A stretch of DNA of 64,000 nt from Asparagopsis taxiformis (taxonomy: Eukaryota; Rhodophyta; Florideophyceae; Bonnemaisoniales; Bonnemaisoniaceae). Positions 20,601-29,904 of this stretch are shown here, in pieces (the first letter of the stretch is position 1; each line of letters starts with the position of its first letter). The stretch is from assembly GCA_030407315.1 (NCBI GenBank), contig JALQPE010002141.1, positions 62,001 to 126,000 on the forward strand, in the 5' to 3' direction. Made by a program: the position numbers and the translations under genes. A model generated the notes under the pieces. That model was not told where the DNA came from. It ran no database searches and saw only the letters and a program-made list of their open reading frames with translations.

Positions 20601-21005
20601 AAAATGGTTAAGAAGGCGATAAGTGAACTTCCTCGGGATATCAATATCGAGCACAGAGGCCGACTAGGGGATCAAGCCTTTGCTCACATTCTGAAGCCGG
20701 AAGCGGTTGTGACAATCGTCAAAGCCTGCAAAGAGGAGCAGAGTAACCAATATGATGCTTCAGCTGGGAAGAAGAAACCGAAATCGAAGGAAGTTCTGGC
20801 GGGGATTCTGCACTCATTACGTGCGAAGCAGCGTCTGGGTATTGGGAGGTTTCTGTTACCTGGAAGTAATGCAAAGTACGTGGCTTTGTGTGTTCCTCCA
20901 AACCCGGATGTCTACGAAAAGTTGAGGATTCCGTGGCGCTTCCGGGACTATGCTGGCCATGATTCTCTTCTCTTAGTGGTTGGGCCAAAAAACAGGGAGA
21001 GCTGA
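17643..21005 (+). CDS. RRM and SPOC-domain RNA-binding protein (Spen/FPA-like)
   Basis: A 1120-residue nuclear RNA-binding protein. The N-terminus is rich in Arg-Asp/Arg-Glu dipeptides and then Pro, followed by an RRM (FRLLLANLSYNTSEEAIIDF), a second weaker RRM, a long RD-rich block around nucleotides 18830-19080, a third RRM-like domain (LTVVLTNLPFCEDRERVVHN) and a fourth near 19910-20130. The C-terminal ~200 residues (RPPLIWSGSITKGARASCEG onward) fit a SPOC domain, which binds phosphorylated RNA polymerase II tails and transcription cofactors. This is the Spen/FPA plan: RNA processing and transcription termination. The open frame reaches back to 17499 but begins with GTG; ATG 17643 is the real start. 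Confidence 0.85.
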   Translation: MVNDHTRRDEAWQYERVPDRRPGKKARTSDPQPPPDIRPDAPRQRDRHRDHDRRRDRDRDPDRSRERDRDHSRERDHDRDHSYDRYRDHSRYEDRYPSHRDLPERDAPPSPPPAPVDTRDAPKSPPHSAPPPPPNSSSAPPPPSSPSAPAPPSAFRLLLANLSYNTSEEAIIDFFNDVGVDVTKCDLVKVSPENRVNGNAYVWVLDKRSLDIALEQDGRDFFGRKLRVSAMDDDQRTACVRGMRIRSTAADVRDLFHGCQIVDVRSHQVKGGPPDMATWFVDFADDESFQRALALDRSKPGLMICIATAHRERSTPRTPRERGGGPGYDEFDRNSRNDMYRRPSDPPDRNGSSNGAPAPGNSSGMVPPGGRARSSSRSRSPSRYGSRSHMQGRYPDHGRSRHDRRGDMDRPDRYAPRSHDRDRDRDRDRDRDRDRDRDRRYSPRGDRYGDRDRDRDYDRRRDRDYRRGDMDPHYDRDRDWDDRRRDRNYDRMPMGSRHERDMYDPRYVPDPRDHRDEPLDPALTVVLTNLPFCEDRERVVHNLGRTLEDLSEDLKIRDIIPVGRRCGACVVIFRDEESQKRAVALQALPINSRKVNILALEVPSVARVQKLAQGFSPEDILDDMHRNYGVDSLFIKMKQADQLLLGIDDTSYLIKLLDIDGRPLLHSRYATISYIPSRPHSDGMGGRGRRPTDERDDPNGRSGSYRDRDARDDPDMSGKDRKRNPEGGNGDRREHDSRRGGSDRDSRSYQQNNDEWKIRLDDIPNNVSKEDVKSALAKLDVFGVMVDFIESKSAIVHGGVNGQAEMETVLALPSRKVDGSLVLPGVTTRSIGKSPVRPAPPMSGDTQGSPPGPSRKKQKLLDGSVGISTAPGSSTRGLRVSPMTPSPGDYFSSSRPRKPVDPDLPETCRRLESLRSLIMDSGTHDTNENYLAFCNSLHTLLEPQKLRYTLESDTDIRPPLIWSGSITKGARASCEGFLVLRSNQDEKMVKKAISELPRDINIEHRGRLGDQAFAHILKPEAVVTIVKACKEEQSNQYDASAGKKKPKSKEVLAGILHSLRAKQRLGIGRFLLPGSNAKYVALCVPPNPDVYEKLRIPWRFRDYAGHDSLLLVVGPKNRES

Positions 21006-21565
21006 TAGAAGATTGATGAGGTGGTAGAAATGGATGACGATGTGAATGTTACTTTGCAGTGAAATAGTATTTGAATTGCGATGCAACAAGTCGATAAGTA
21101 TGTCTTGGAGTAGCCGCGGTAGCGCTGTTTTTCCTTGGATACAGGGAGCTAGAGGAATGTGTTTTGAAGAGAAGTGTTACTGGGAATGGATGCTAAGATG
21201 TTTGTCCTGTCGTGTTGTTTGGAAATGGGTTTGCCAAGACATGGTTTCAAAAAAGAATGATCGGTTTCTGAGAGCAGTATTTCCTGTTCCGCTTTGCGGT
21301 GTGTTCGAGTGACTAAGAATTCCTTCACGTGAGGAATCGAGTTGCGCGCATAGAGAAGTGCTAAACCAGTTGCACCCGTCATACGTGATCTGTGGCCATC
21401 TTGAAATATGGAAAAAATGTAGTTTATTCCTGATTTCACCATTCCATGACTGGAAACCAATTTTGTGTCGCGCACGCAGCCGAACATTAACCATCACAGC
21501 GCCCGTTCACTAACGCGTCGGACGCTTCTACTCACTCTAGATTCCAAACGCACGACTAACCAGTC
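21006..21565. other. Intergenic region
   Basis: A 560-bp gap between two plus-strand genes. Short frames on both strands have no recognisable similarity or coding character. It should hold the 3' end of the SPOC gene and the COQ6 promoter. Confidence 0.5.
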
Positions 21566-23059
21566 ATGCACCATGTGGACTTGCTCGTGGTGGGCGGTGG
21601 ACTAGTCGGTAGCTCACTAGCTGCCGCTGTTTGCTCTCATCCTCTTGCCAATGGCTTGTCCGTCATGCTCGTGGATCCAAAGCCGCCAAAAATGGATCGC
21701 TGGCCGAGTGCTTCTCTGCGTACCTCAACCATCACACCATCCTCTCGCGAATTCCTCCATGACATTGAAGTATGGTCGCGCCTGCCCGACGGAAGAATTG
21801 CCCCATTCCACACAATGTTTGTTTGGGACCATCCCGACGTGCTTCCCGTGTCTCAATCCTTCACCGATCTCACCCGTGTTCCTGCTGGAACCATTCACTT
21901 TGACGCTGCAGATATTGGTGCAGAGCAACTCGGGCATGTAGTTGATAACGACTCGCTGAGGTATGCAATATATCAACGCCTGCACGAGTTGATGAGCATG
22001 CCCGGGTCTGACCTTCAGTGCATTCAAGCCAATTTGAAATCTATTGAGTACGATACCGCTAGCTTGGATCAAGTGGCAGTCACCAATGAAGCGGACAAGA
22101 GTCAGGCCCAACTGGCGGACGATTCAGTTCCTTGGCCTGTGGTGCAACTGGAGTCTGGAGAGCGCATCCGATGTAGGCTGATTGTAGCATGTGATGGAGC
22201 TCGATCGCGGGTACGCACACTTGCAGGTGCAGACTGGTTTAGTTTGAAATATAACCAGAGCGCGGTTGTCGCAAATGTGAAACTACAGGAACCTATCACG
22301 ACAGCGTATCAGCGCTTTCTTTCTACTGGACCCATAGCTGTTCTGCCGGTTGCTTCAGAAGACACTGCTGTTCCTCTCGGAAACGTTATCTGGAGTACAA
22401 CGCATGCGGAAGCAGACGCGTTGACAGCGGCGGATGATAGAGCATTTTTGAACGAGGTTAATGCGGCTCTGCGAGATCATGAGGACGGTGATTTCGCTGC
22501 TGCGGGGCATAGTAACCTTGGAAATAACAACGGCGACGTTGAATTGTGGAAGCTCGCAGCGCGAGGGCTACAAGTCATTCTTCCGAGTGTGGGACTGTCA
22601 AGTAGGCAAAGCAGCACAAGTATCGTCAGTGAACCGCCAGAATGTACAAGTATTTTCGGAAACAGAGGACGGTTTCCATTGACGATGGGGCATGCACCAC
22701 GCTACGTGATCCATGAGCGCCGAACTGTACTGGTTGGGGATGCAGCTCACAGTGTGCATCCGCTAGCGGGTCAGGGTGTTAATCTCGGGTTTGGAGATGC
22801 ACAGTCGCTGGTGGATTGCATTGCTTCTGCCAATGGCACGGGTCGGGATATTGGTGGCGAGATGGGGGCACCGCTTATGCGGTTCCAGGGTGAAAGATTA
22901 GTCAACAACGTTGCAATGATGAGTGTTCTGCATGGTTTGCAGAAAGTATTCGATGTCGGAGGAAGTGGCGGCAGGTTTAGAGACCTTCGAAGGGTTGGTA
23001 TCTCTGCACTGAATGCGGTTTCGCCTATGAAGAGACTAATTATTCGAGCGATGAGATAG
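21566..23059 (+). CDS. COQ6: Ubiquinone biosynthesis monooxygenase COQ6
   Basis: A 497-residue FAD-dependent aromatic hydroxylase of the UbiH/COQ6 family, acting in mitochondria at the C5-hydroxylation step of the ubiquinone ring. The N-terminal Rossmann motif VVGGGLVGSSLA binds FAD, the DG motif is IVACDGARSRVRTLAG, and the second FAD motif is VGDAAHSVHPLAGQGVNLG, diagnostic of this family. Length matches the family. The ATG at 21566 places the FAD motif almost at the N-terminus, so any mitochondrial targeting signal is very short or absent. Convergent or operon-like neighbours do not explain it; the next gene is an aldehyde dehydrogenase on the same strand. Confidence 0.93.
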   Translation: MHHVDLLVVGGGLVGSSLAAAVCSHPLANGLSVMLVDPKPPKMDRWPSASLRTSTITPSSREFLHDIEVWSRLPDGRIAPFHTMFVWDHPDVLPVSQSFTDLTRVPAGTIHFDAADIGAEQLGHVVDNDSLRYAIYQRLHELMSMPGSDLQCIQANLKSIEYDTASLDQVAVTNEADKSQAQLADDSVPWPVVQLESGERIRCRLIVACDGARSRVRTLAGADWFSLKYNQSAVVANVKLQEPITTAYQRFLSTGPIAVLPVASEDTAVPLGNVIWSTTHAEADALTAADDRAFLNEVNAALRDHEDGDFAAAGHSNLGNNNGDVELWKLAARGLQVILPSVGLSSRQSSTSIVSEPPECTSIFGNRGRFPLTMGHAPRYVIHERRTVLVGDAAHSVHPLAGQGVNLGFGDAQSLVDCIASANGTGRDIGGEMGAPLMRFQGERLVNNVAMMSVLHGLQKVFDVGGSGGRFRDLRRVGISALNAVSPMKRLIIRAMR

Positions 23060-23271
23060 AAGGATTGTTTTGTAAATATTTATTGCGCATTGTCGACAAT
23101 GATGTTGACAATGTCGTCTAAGGCTTGGAATCTGGCGACTTAGGTTAAAAATGCGCCGTGCTTTGGCAGGCCTGTCCCAAACTTTACAACAACAACTGGG
23201 TGATGTCTAGTCGCCAAAACGGTAGTATTCGAATCATTGTTGTCTCAGATTGACTTGCCGAACACGTCCAC

Positions 23272-24930
23272 ATGTTCCGAAGTCTGGCACGTTTCGCATA
23301 CAAAACGCCACCATCTCGAGTAACCGCAGTCGAGTTTCCAGTCCCAACCAATATGTCCACGCCACATCCCAATTCCTATATGAATCTTGCCAACGCCGAT
23401 ACACTATCGCTGGAAGATCCCGGTCTGCTTGGCGGCAGTTCATTCATCGACGGCACTTTTATCCCGGTACGTAACCGACGAGACGTCGTCGTAACTAACC
23501 CCGCAAACAACGGCATTGTACGACGCGTTACAGAAGCCACACCCGCAGACATTGATCGTGCATTGCAATCAGCCGAAAGCGCGTTCGAAACATGGCGAGA
23601 CACGGACGTCGTCATACGAAGCCAAACGCTGCGGGCGTGGCAGGCATTGCTACTGGAACACAAAGCGGATCTAGCGCAACTGATCACGTTGGAGAACGGC
23701 AAGCCGCTACAGGAGGCATGCGCCGAGGTCGACTATGCGGCCAGTTTTCTGGACTGGTATGCGCTTGCGGCGCGACGGGGAGAGGGCAGTCGCGCCACGG
23801 AAGTACGCGCCAATTCGCTGAACATCGTCACGAAAGAGGCGGTCGGTGTCTGCATGGCGATTACACCCTGGAACTTTCCGCTCGCTATGTTGGCGAGGAA
23901 GGTCGCACCGGCTGTGGCGGCCGGGTGCGCTGTGATTGCCAAGCCGAGTGAGCGCACGCCACTGTCGGCGCTTGCATTTGCGGAACTGAGTCGACGCGCA
24001 AGATTAGTGGACGGTGTGTTTAATGTACTGGTTTGTGAGCGTGGACAGGAGATTGTGCAGCAGGTTTTGGCGTATCGCGCTGTGCGAATGGTTAGTTTCA
24101 CGGGTAGTACCAAGGTGGGGAAGGTAATTGGCAAGTTGGCGGCTGAAAGAGTTTTGAAATGCAGTTTAGAACTTGGCGGTCATGCACCGTTCATTGTGTT
24201 TGACGATTGTGATGTAGAGGCGGCGGTGGACGGGCTGATGAAGTGTAAATTTCGGGTAAGCGGTCAGACTTGTATCGCAGCTAATCGAGTGTTTGTGCAG
24301 CGCGGCGACAGTTATGACAAGTTTGTTTCGATGCTATCGCATCGCATGGGTGGGCTGGTTATGGGCAATGGTCTGGATGAGGGGGTGACGCTCGGACCGC
24401 TGATATCTAGCGCGGCGGTGGATCGGGTGGCGAGACAGGTGGAACAGGCGGTTGATGCGGGCGCGGTGCTGGCGCTTGGTGGGAGGAATGTAGACAAATT
24501 GCGCAATGGTGTGAGCGCGGCATCGGCTGATTGTTTCTATCCGGCGACGTTGCTATTGAATGTTACAGACGAGATGGACGTGGCTAGGGTAGAGACATTT
24601 GGACCTGTGGTGGCGATATTGGCGTTCGATGAGGAGGAGGAGGTGGTGCGAAGGGCGAACGAGGGCACAGAAATGGGACTGGCAGCGTATGTGTACTCGA
24701 CGGATGTCGGACGTGTGATGAGATTGGGCAGAACGTTGCAGTTTGGAATGGTTGCGGTGAATGACGTCGCGATCTCGGATGCTGCGACGGCGTTTGGCGG
24801 TATGAAGGAAAGCGGTGTGGGAAGGGAAGGCGGAATGGATGGATTGGAGGCGTACACGGAATGTAAGTTTATGCGCCTGTGCAGCGGCAGACGGAAGGCA
24901 TTGCAGCACAACGGATTGAGTAGCGAATGA
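23272..24930 (+). CDS. Aldehyde dehydrogenase, succinate-semialdehyde dehydrogenase-like
   Basis: A 552-residue NAD(P)-dependent aldehyde dehydrogenase. The first ~30 residues (MFRSLARFAYKTPPSR) are basic and lack acids, as in mitochondrial presequences. The catalytic glutamate lies in LELGGHAPFIVFDD (about residue 299) and the nucleophilic cysteine in SGQTCIAANR (about 333). ITPWNFPLAM and FTGSTKVGK are cofactor-binding signatures. The GHAPFIVFDDCD and GQTCIAANR segments are closest to the succinate-semialdehyde dehydrogenase (GABA shunt) branch, which makes succinate. Other short-chain semialdehydes are possible substrates. It follows COQ6 by 212 bp on the same strand. Confidence 0.88.
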   Translation: MFRSLARFAYKTPPSRVTAVEFPVPTNMSTPHPNSYMNLANADTLSLEDPGLLGGSSFIDGTFIPVRNRRDVVVTNPANNGIVRRVTEATPADIDRALQSAESAFETWRDTDVVIRSQTLRAWQALLLEHKADLAQLITLENGKPLQEACAEVDYAASFLDWYALAARRGEGSRATEVRANSLNIVTKEAVGVCMAITPWNFPLAMLARKVAPAVAAGCAVIAKPSERTPLSALAFAELSRRARLVDGVFNVLVCERGQEIVQQVLAYRAVRMVSFTGSTKVGKVIGKLAAERVLKCSLELGGHAPFIVFDDCDVEAAVDGLMKCKFRVSGQTCIAANRVFVQRGDSYDKFVSMLSHRMGGLVMGNGLDEGVTLGPLISSAAVDRVARQVEQAVDAGAVLALGGRNVDKLRNGVSAASADCFYPATLLLNVTDEMDVARVETFGPVVAILAFDEEEEVVRRANEGTEMGLAAYVYSTDVGRVMRLGRTLQFGMVAVNDVAISDAATAFGGMKESGVGREGGMDGLEAYTECKFMRLCSGRRKALQHNGLSSE

Positions 24931-25368
24931 CGCGAGATATTTTGCCAATGCGAGACCCAATGCAACGGTACGCGCCGGAAAGCTGCCCAATTTTCGCCAA
25001 GTGTCGACCGTTGAGCCGTGAAATCAACAGTCATCGGCCACGCCTCCGGCATTGAGCGTCGGATATTTGCCCAAACCGATGAGCTGCTGAGATTCGACGC
25101 TCCGAATCTACTGCCTTTCCATTCGTCGTCGCTACCATTACAGTTCCAAATTTGTGGTAAAAATCAGCGCGCACACATGCGGGCATCGCCCATTTTCACG
25201 CGACATTTTCATTGGTCCATTGCACGCCCAATGCCTCTTGCGCTCCCGTTCTCAACAAAACATTGAGCTCTCAAACTCAGGGTTTCTTTTCTTCCTTTAT
25301 CAATCCCGACCACACTCCACCCATCCATCCATTGCCAATTCGCTACCCGTCCATCCGCCCCCGTCATC
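24931..25368. promoter_or_regulatory. Upstream region of ABC1-kinase gene
   Basis: A 438-bp gap between same-strand genes. An inverted CCAAT box (ATTGG) lies at 25211-25215 and the last ~60 bases are pyrimidine-rich, a pattern also seen before other genes here. No coding frame of interest. Confidence 0.45.
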
Positions 25369-27513
25369 ATGACCGCCTTTGTCCTCACGACACATCTCCC
25401 AGGTCTCAAACCCCCATGCGCCTCCCCGCTGCCCGTCTCCCCGCGTCTCTGCGCCCCGGCGCGCCGCGCCCGACGCGCCCCGTACGCAGCGCTCTCCTCC
25501 GGCGGCACCCTCGACTCCTCGTCAGACCCGCGCGCAAGAGCCCGTCCCCGCGACGCCTCCCCGCTCCAGCCCACCAAGGAGGAGATGGTCCTCGCCGGCG
25601 TGTCGGATGACGATGCATTCGAGACGCAGCCAGACGTGGTGGATGCCCGTCGAACGCGCGCATCCGAGCCCCGTAAACAGCGCGTTTTATCCCAGCAGAT
25701 GCCCGCCGCCCCAATGAAAGACCAGCAGCCCGTTGCCGACGACGACTCCCCCGACGCCGTGGAGCTCGCCGCTTCCTGGGCGCGCAAGGGTTACGCCTCC
25801 GCCCTGTCCAGAACCTTTGAGATTTGGACCTTCTTTTTCCGTATGGTCACCGGAGAATTGAACAATCGCAAGATTAAGGAGCCCGATGCGCTGGCTGCTG
25901 CGCGTCGGAAACAGGCCCGTGAACTCAAGGAGGGACTGTTGAAACTCGGTCCGACGTTTATCAAGCTCGGTCAGCTCCTGTCTACGCGTGTTGATATTGT
26001 TCCCAAGGAGTACATTGATGAGCTCTCTATTCTCCAGGATCGCGTTCCAGGCTTTTCTGGTGCTCGAGCTGTAGAGGTTATTGAGGCCGAATTTGGTAGG
26101 CCGATTGGAGATATCTTTGATTCGTTTGAGCCGCGCCCAATTGCTGCTGCTTCCCTCGGTCAAGTACATCGTGCGGTTCTTAATGGCGAAGACGTTGCCG
26201 TCAAGATTCAGCGTGCTGGACTCAAGGAATTGTTTGATGTCGATCTGAAGAACCTCAAGGTGCTCGCCAAAATGCTCGATAAATTCGACCCCAAGAATGA
26301 CGGTGCCACGCGTAACTGGGTGCAGATCTATGACGAAAGTGCAAAGCTGCTGTATGAGGAAATCGACTATGTTATGGAGGGGCGTAATGCAGATCGCTTT
26401 CGTAACAATTTTGCGTCTACAGCATGGGTGAAAGTTCCAGGCATCTATTGGGACCTTACTAGTTCCCGCGTTCTCACTATGGAATATGTACCGGGTATCA
26501 AGATTAATGATTATGAAGCCATCGAACAAGCTGGCTTAGATCGCAAGGTTCTTGCCCAGCGAAGTGCCGAGAGCTATCTCACTCAACTCTTGCGACATGG
26601 CTACTTCCACACCGATCCGCACTGTGGTAATCTGGCTGTAGATACTGTTGCCGGTGGGCGTATTATTTATTATGACTTTGGCATGATGAGTACCTTTGAG
26701 CCGCACATCAAGAAGGGCCTCGTCGATGTAATCTTTGGTATATACGAAGGCAGTGCAAAGGATATCTGTGATGCAATGGTCGGCATGGGTGTGTTGTCTA
26801 GCTCTGCTGACCGCATCACGGTGGAGAAAGTCGGTCGCTACTTCCTCGGTCTTTTCCGTGTTAATCTCGATAACATGAATCGGAAAAAGTCAAAGGATGA
26901 GAAGCGTGCAGAGATGATTCGAAGACTAGACTCGATTGGCGAAGATCTACTTGCAGTTAGCGAAGACGAATGCTTCAACTTTCCGCCAGTGTTTACATTT
27001 GTATTTAGAGCCTTTACCACACTTGAAGGTATTGGGAAGGGTCTCAATCCCAAATATGATCTCACAATGATTGCGGGACCCTACCTGAAGGAACTAATCG
27101 ATTTGAGAGACGGATCTGCAATGACAACTGCTGTGAAATCATTTAGAAAGCGCGTCGGATGGCGTTCAGAAGATATCAATGCTCTTGTATCTCAGCCGCG
27201 AAAGACTGCATACATTGAGGACACATTGCGAAGAATGGAGAATGGAGATTTGCGACTTCGAGTGCGAGTACTGGAGTCAGAGCGCGCTTTCAAGCGCGTG
27301 TCCCTTATGCAAACTAACTTGGCGCTTGGACTGATTGCTGGAACCTGCGCAAACATGGCACTTATATTAACCACGGCTGCTGAACGATATGCGGTGCAAG
27401 CTCGGATTCTGTGGCTGCTCTCTGCAATCTTTACGGTGCGTCTCATCATCGGGCTGATCAAATACAAATCATTGGATGCGAGGTTGCGAAAGTTTGTCAA
27501 GAGTGGGAATTGA
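25369..27513 (+). CDS. ABC1/UbiB atypical kinase (ABC1K), probably plastidial
   Basis: A 714-residue member of the ABC1/ADCK/UbiB family, ATP-binding proteins that regulate quinone and prenyl-lipid metabolism. The first ~45 residues are rich in Ala, Arg, Pro and Ser, resembling a chloroplast transit peptide. Family motifs are all present: the KxGQ motif FIKLGQLLSTR, the Ala-rich loop IAAASLGQVHRA, VAVK lysine, YEEIDY, the HTDPHCGN metal/catalytic loop and YYDFGMMS. The C-terminus has two hydrophobic segments (~655-700), as in membrane- or plastoglobule-associated members. It is likely a plastid ABC1K; the exact subfamily cannot be set by eye. Mitochondrial COQ8 is the less likely alternative. 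Confidence 0.92.
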   Translation: MTAFVLTTHLPGLKPPCASPLPVSPRLCAPARRARRAPYAALSSGGTLDSSSDPRARARPRDASPLQPTKEEMVLAGVSDDDAFETQPDVVDARRTRASEPRKQRVLSQQMPAAPMKDQQPVADDDSPDAVELAASWARKGYASALSRTFEIWTFFFRMVTGELNNRKIKEPDALAAARRKQARELKEGLLKLGPTFIKLGQLLSTRVDIVPKEYIDELSILQDRVPGFSGARAVEVIEAEFGRPIGDIFDSFEPRPIAAASLGQVHRAVLNGEDVAVKIQRAGLKELFDVDLKNLKVLAKMLDKFDPKNDGATRNWVQIYDESAKLLYEEIDYVMEGRNADRFRNNFASTAWVKVPGIYWDLTSSRVLTMEYVPGIKINDYEAIEQAGLDRKVLAQRSAESYLTQLLRHGYFHTDPHCGNLAVDTVAGGRIIYYDFGMMSTFEPHIKKGLVDVIFGIYEGSAKDICDAMVGMGVLSSSADRITVEKVGRYFLGLFRVNLDNMNRKKSKDEKRAEMIRRLDSIGEDLLAVSEDECFNFPPVFTFVFRAFTTLEGIGKGLNPKYDLTMIAGPYLKELIDLRDGSAMTTAVKSFRKRVGWRSEDINALVSQPRKTAYIEDTLRRMENGDLRLRVRVLESERAFKRVSLMQTNLALGLIAGTCANMALILTTAAERYAVQARILWLLSAIFTVRLIIGLIKYKSLDARLRKFVKSGN

Positions 27514-27696
27514 TGCTTGTTCAAGTTTTGTACACCACCCATTGAGATAGAAACGGTTGTTGTACGGTCCATTATGTTTGCCGGCACACTGCGCTAGTTC
27601 TTTACACGAGTATAAATACGTCACTGTAACCTAAACCCGACTTGTCGTTTTACGCGCATTTGATTTGGGACCTCGATTCAAGACCCAACCATTTGA

Positions 27697-28491
27697 TCAT
27701 TTACCAGGAGATTGAGTCTGAGAAGCATCAAACGTCATAGTGTTATTGTGATCATTCATGGGCAAGGGATCGTCCTGATGCATAAATAACAAACAGGCAC
27801 CAGGTGTTACGGCCCACTTTTCAAACTTTTCTTCATCAATGTAACCAACTGAACGCAGCATATCAGCCCTCTTCCGACATCTGCATTTAGCACAGGGCGG
27901 CGGCTGAACACGTTCCCGGTCATGCCTCTCTCGCTCAGCAGCCACCAACTCTTGACGCACATCAGCCAGCGTAGGCAATGATGGTCGATACAATTGTCGC
28001 CTCTGCTTCAATTCTTTCAATTTTTCCAATTCACGTCCAACATTTCCCCGCATCTCTTCCGTCGCGTCTTCACCGACCACGGAGCGTCTTTCTTCTGCGT
28101 CCCCAAGCCCAGTTTCCGCACATCTCTGCCGTTTCGCGGCGCCACGAATCGCCGCCCGGTCCCCATTCTGCAGCGACACATCTACCCGGCATGCAGTACG
28201 CTTGCGCCCTTCTGCCTGCTTGTGCGATTCTGACGGGTTGATATTGTGCGGTGCTGCTTCAAGTGCCAGTAATCTTGCCTCTGTTCGTTGCCGCCATTGG
28301 GCGTCCGATCGCTGCTTCTTTTCGCACACGTCGGCAACAGCCTCCGCTATCTGCAGCACGTCGGACAGAGCGTTTACAATGCGCACGGTGTTTTCGCAGG
28401 CGTTGCGCGGCTTGGATGGCGGCAAAAGTTCGCCCACTGCTTGGAGTAGTGCTGCAGAAGCGTCTTGCAGCCTTTGTTTCCAGTGGTCCAT
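27697..28491 (-). CDS. Hypothetical protein with CxxC-type cysteine cluster
   Basis: A 264-residue protein that I cannot place. The N-terminal ~70 residues are helical (MDHWKQRLQDASAALLQAVG), the middle is charged and K/R/E-rich with predicted coiled coil, and a compact Cys group PPPCAKCRCRKRADM lies near residue 205. Four Cys within one short motif could bind zinc, but only three or so are close. The product is hydrophilic and probably nuclear or cytosolic. ATG at 28491 is the first in frame. It ends 183 bp from the convergent stop of the ABC1 kinase gene. Confidence 0.6.
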   Translation of the reverse strand: MDHWKQRLQDASAALLQAVGELLPPSKPRNACENTVRIVNALSDVLQIAEAVADVCEKKQRSDAQWRQRTEARLLALEAAPHNINPSESHKQAEGRKRTACRVDVSLQNGDRAAIRGAAKRQRCAETGLGDAEERRSVVGEDATEEMRGNVGRELEKLKELKQRRQLYRPSLPTLADVRQELVAAERERHDRERVQPPPCAKCRCRKRADMLRSVGYIDEEKFEKWAVTPGACLLFMHQDDPLPMNDHNNTMTFDASQTQSPGK

Positions 28492-28882
28492 ATGGTGTGA
28501 GTAGGGGCGCAGATCAAGGGATGGCTTCTCTGCTCGATGTGATAAAGTACGATTTATATATTGAAGATGCGTGAAACATGAAAGGATTCATGCGGGCATT
28601 TATGGTCGAGCTGTGGCATATATCTACAGTAGTGTCGATTAAAAATGACTGCGGATTTGGCAACACGATGAATGATGATCGACTCTGATACATCGACAAC
28701 AACAGGATGTGTCCATCACAGACCGGCTGACACAAAGTCATAAAGATATATATCAATGTCTACGAAACACTGGAATCGCAGTCATGAATGGCAGCCAATT
28801 GTTCGAATATGCCAAGAGCGAAAAAAGTGATCACACGAGTCGGCATCTACAAACTAGAGAAACTGCCACACGCAGACAACAT
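28492..28882. other. Intergenic region
   Basis: A 391-bp gap between two minus-strand genes. It should hold the promoter of the orphan gene and the 3' end of the NSRP1-like gene. Nothing else is visible. Confidence 0.45.
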
Positions 28883-29593
28883 CTACAGGTTTCTCTGTGC
28901 AACCCTAGCAGCACGCCTCGCAAAATACCTCTGCCGATACGCCTCGATCGACATTTCATCATTTCTCCGCAGCCCTCTCAACGGCGGTTTCTGCGCCGCC
29001 GACGGCGACACGGGATCCACAACCGGCTGCTGCGCATAGTCTGAACGCGCGACGGGACCCGACCGCGCCCGTGGGGCCGCACGGGGGCGCTTGAGCGCAT
29101 GAGCGGTCGATGAGTGTCTACGCGTGGGTGATGTTGCATGTTGCGCGTCGGCACGATCTGCATTAAGGGATGTAGAAAGGATATCGTCATTCGGCTGTTG
29201 CAAATCGCGTTGTTTCAAAGCACGTTTATACGCGCGCGTAACAAATTGTTCCTTGTCCGCAAACTGGGTCTGCTCGTCGTGACGTTGCCGCATGATGCGT
29301 CGCTCCACCGTGCGTTCGGCCTCCAATTTGCGCTGCTCGGCAGCCTGCACGAGCTTGGGAATATACTTGCTTTTCCGCTGTCGGGCGTCGCTACGCGATT
29401 GATCGAGCGCTCGTTGTCGCGCTTGCTCGTCGTCGTCACGCGCCTGATCATAGTCGTAGTGCTGGACCGCACTGGCGGCGCGCCGATGTCGGACCGCTTG
29501 CGCACTGGCGGCGGCGGCTATCGCGGAGAATTTGACGGGCTTGCTGTCGGCGGCATCGCGCTCCGATGATGAAGAGGAGTGGGTTTCGAACAT
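28883..29593 (-). CDS. NSRP1: NSRP1 (CCDC55)-like splicing regulator
   Basis: A 236-residue nuclear protein of the DUF2040/NSRP1 family, linked in animals to nuclear speckles and alternative splicing. The diagnostic block runs from YDYDQARDDDEQARQRALDQ through RKSKYIPKLVQAAEQRK to DEQTQFADKEQFVTRAYKRA, matching the family pattern of a DYD element, KSKYI helix and DKEAFVTSAYK segment. The remainder is low-complexity Arg/Ala-rich. The frame extends to 29626 but starts there with TTG; ATG 29593 is chosen. It shares a 311-bp divergent gap with the B-box gene. Confidence 0.8.
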   Translation of the reverse strand: MFETHSSSSSERDAADSKPVKFSAIAAAASAQAVRHRRAASAVQHYDYDQARDDDEQARQRALDQSRSDARQRKSKYIPKLVQAAEQRKLEAERTVERRIMRQRHDEQTQFADKEQFVTRAYKRALKQRDLQQPNDDILSTSLNADRADAQHATSPTRRHSSTAHALKRPRAAPRARSGPVARSDYAQQPVVDPVSPSAAQKPPLRGLRRNDEMSIEAYRQRYFARRAARVAQRNL

Positions 29594-29904
29594 TGAAATG
29601 CTCCGCCGTACCGACAGTGCGCTCAATGGGCAGCATCAACATCTACCGTGGGAGACATTTGCATGCGCCGTGATTGGATTTCGGTGGTTGATTTTTGTGA
29701 TTTTTTCTACTTGCAAGCGCTTTTTGCACCGCTCAAAGGCGGTGGGGAGGCGGAATGAACGTTGTCCACGGCCATGAACTGATCACAAGCAATTTGTAGT
29801 TGTCCCAACCCGTGTTCGTTAACGTCACTCTTCATTATTAAAATCGTAGAGCCATCGACAAAAGCCATTCAGCCACCAATTTCATTCATTCTCGCACAGC
29901 AACA
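29594..29904. promoter_or_regulatory. Divergent promoter region, NSRP1-like / B-box-CCT
   Basis: A 311-bp gap between divergent starts. An inverted CCAAT box (ATTGG) is at 29673-29677. No TATA box is clear. Confidence 0.5.

Noticed and set aside
28795..28810. tRNA B-box-like string near GTTCGAA
   Set aside because: No matching acceptor stem, A-box or anticodon arm could be built around it; no other tRNA-like B box was found by eye.
28709..29044. Plus-strand frame opposite the NSRP1-like gene
   Set aside because: No coding signature, while the NSRP1 motif lies on the other strand over most of it.
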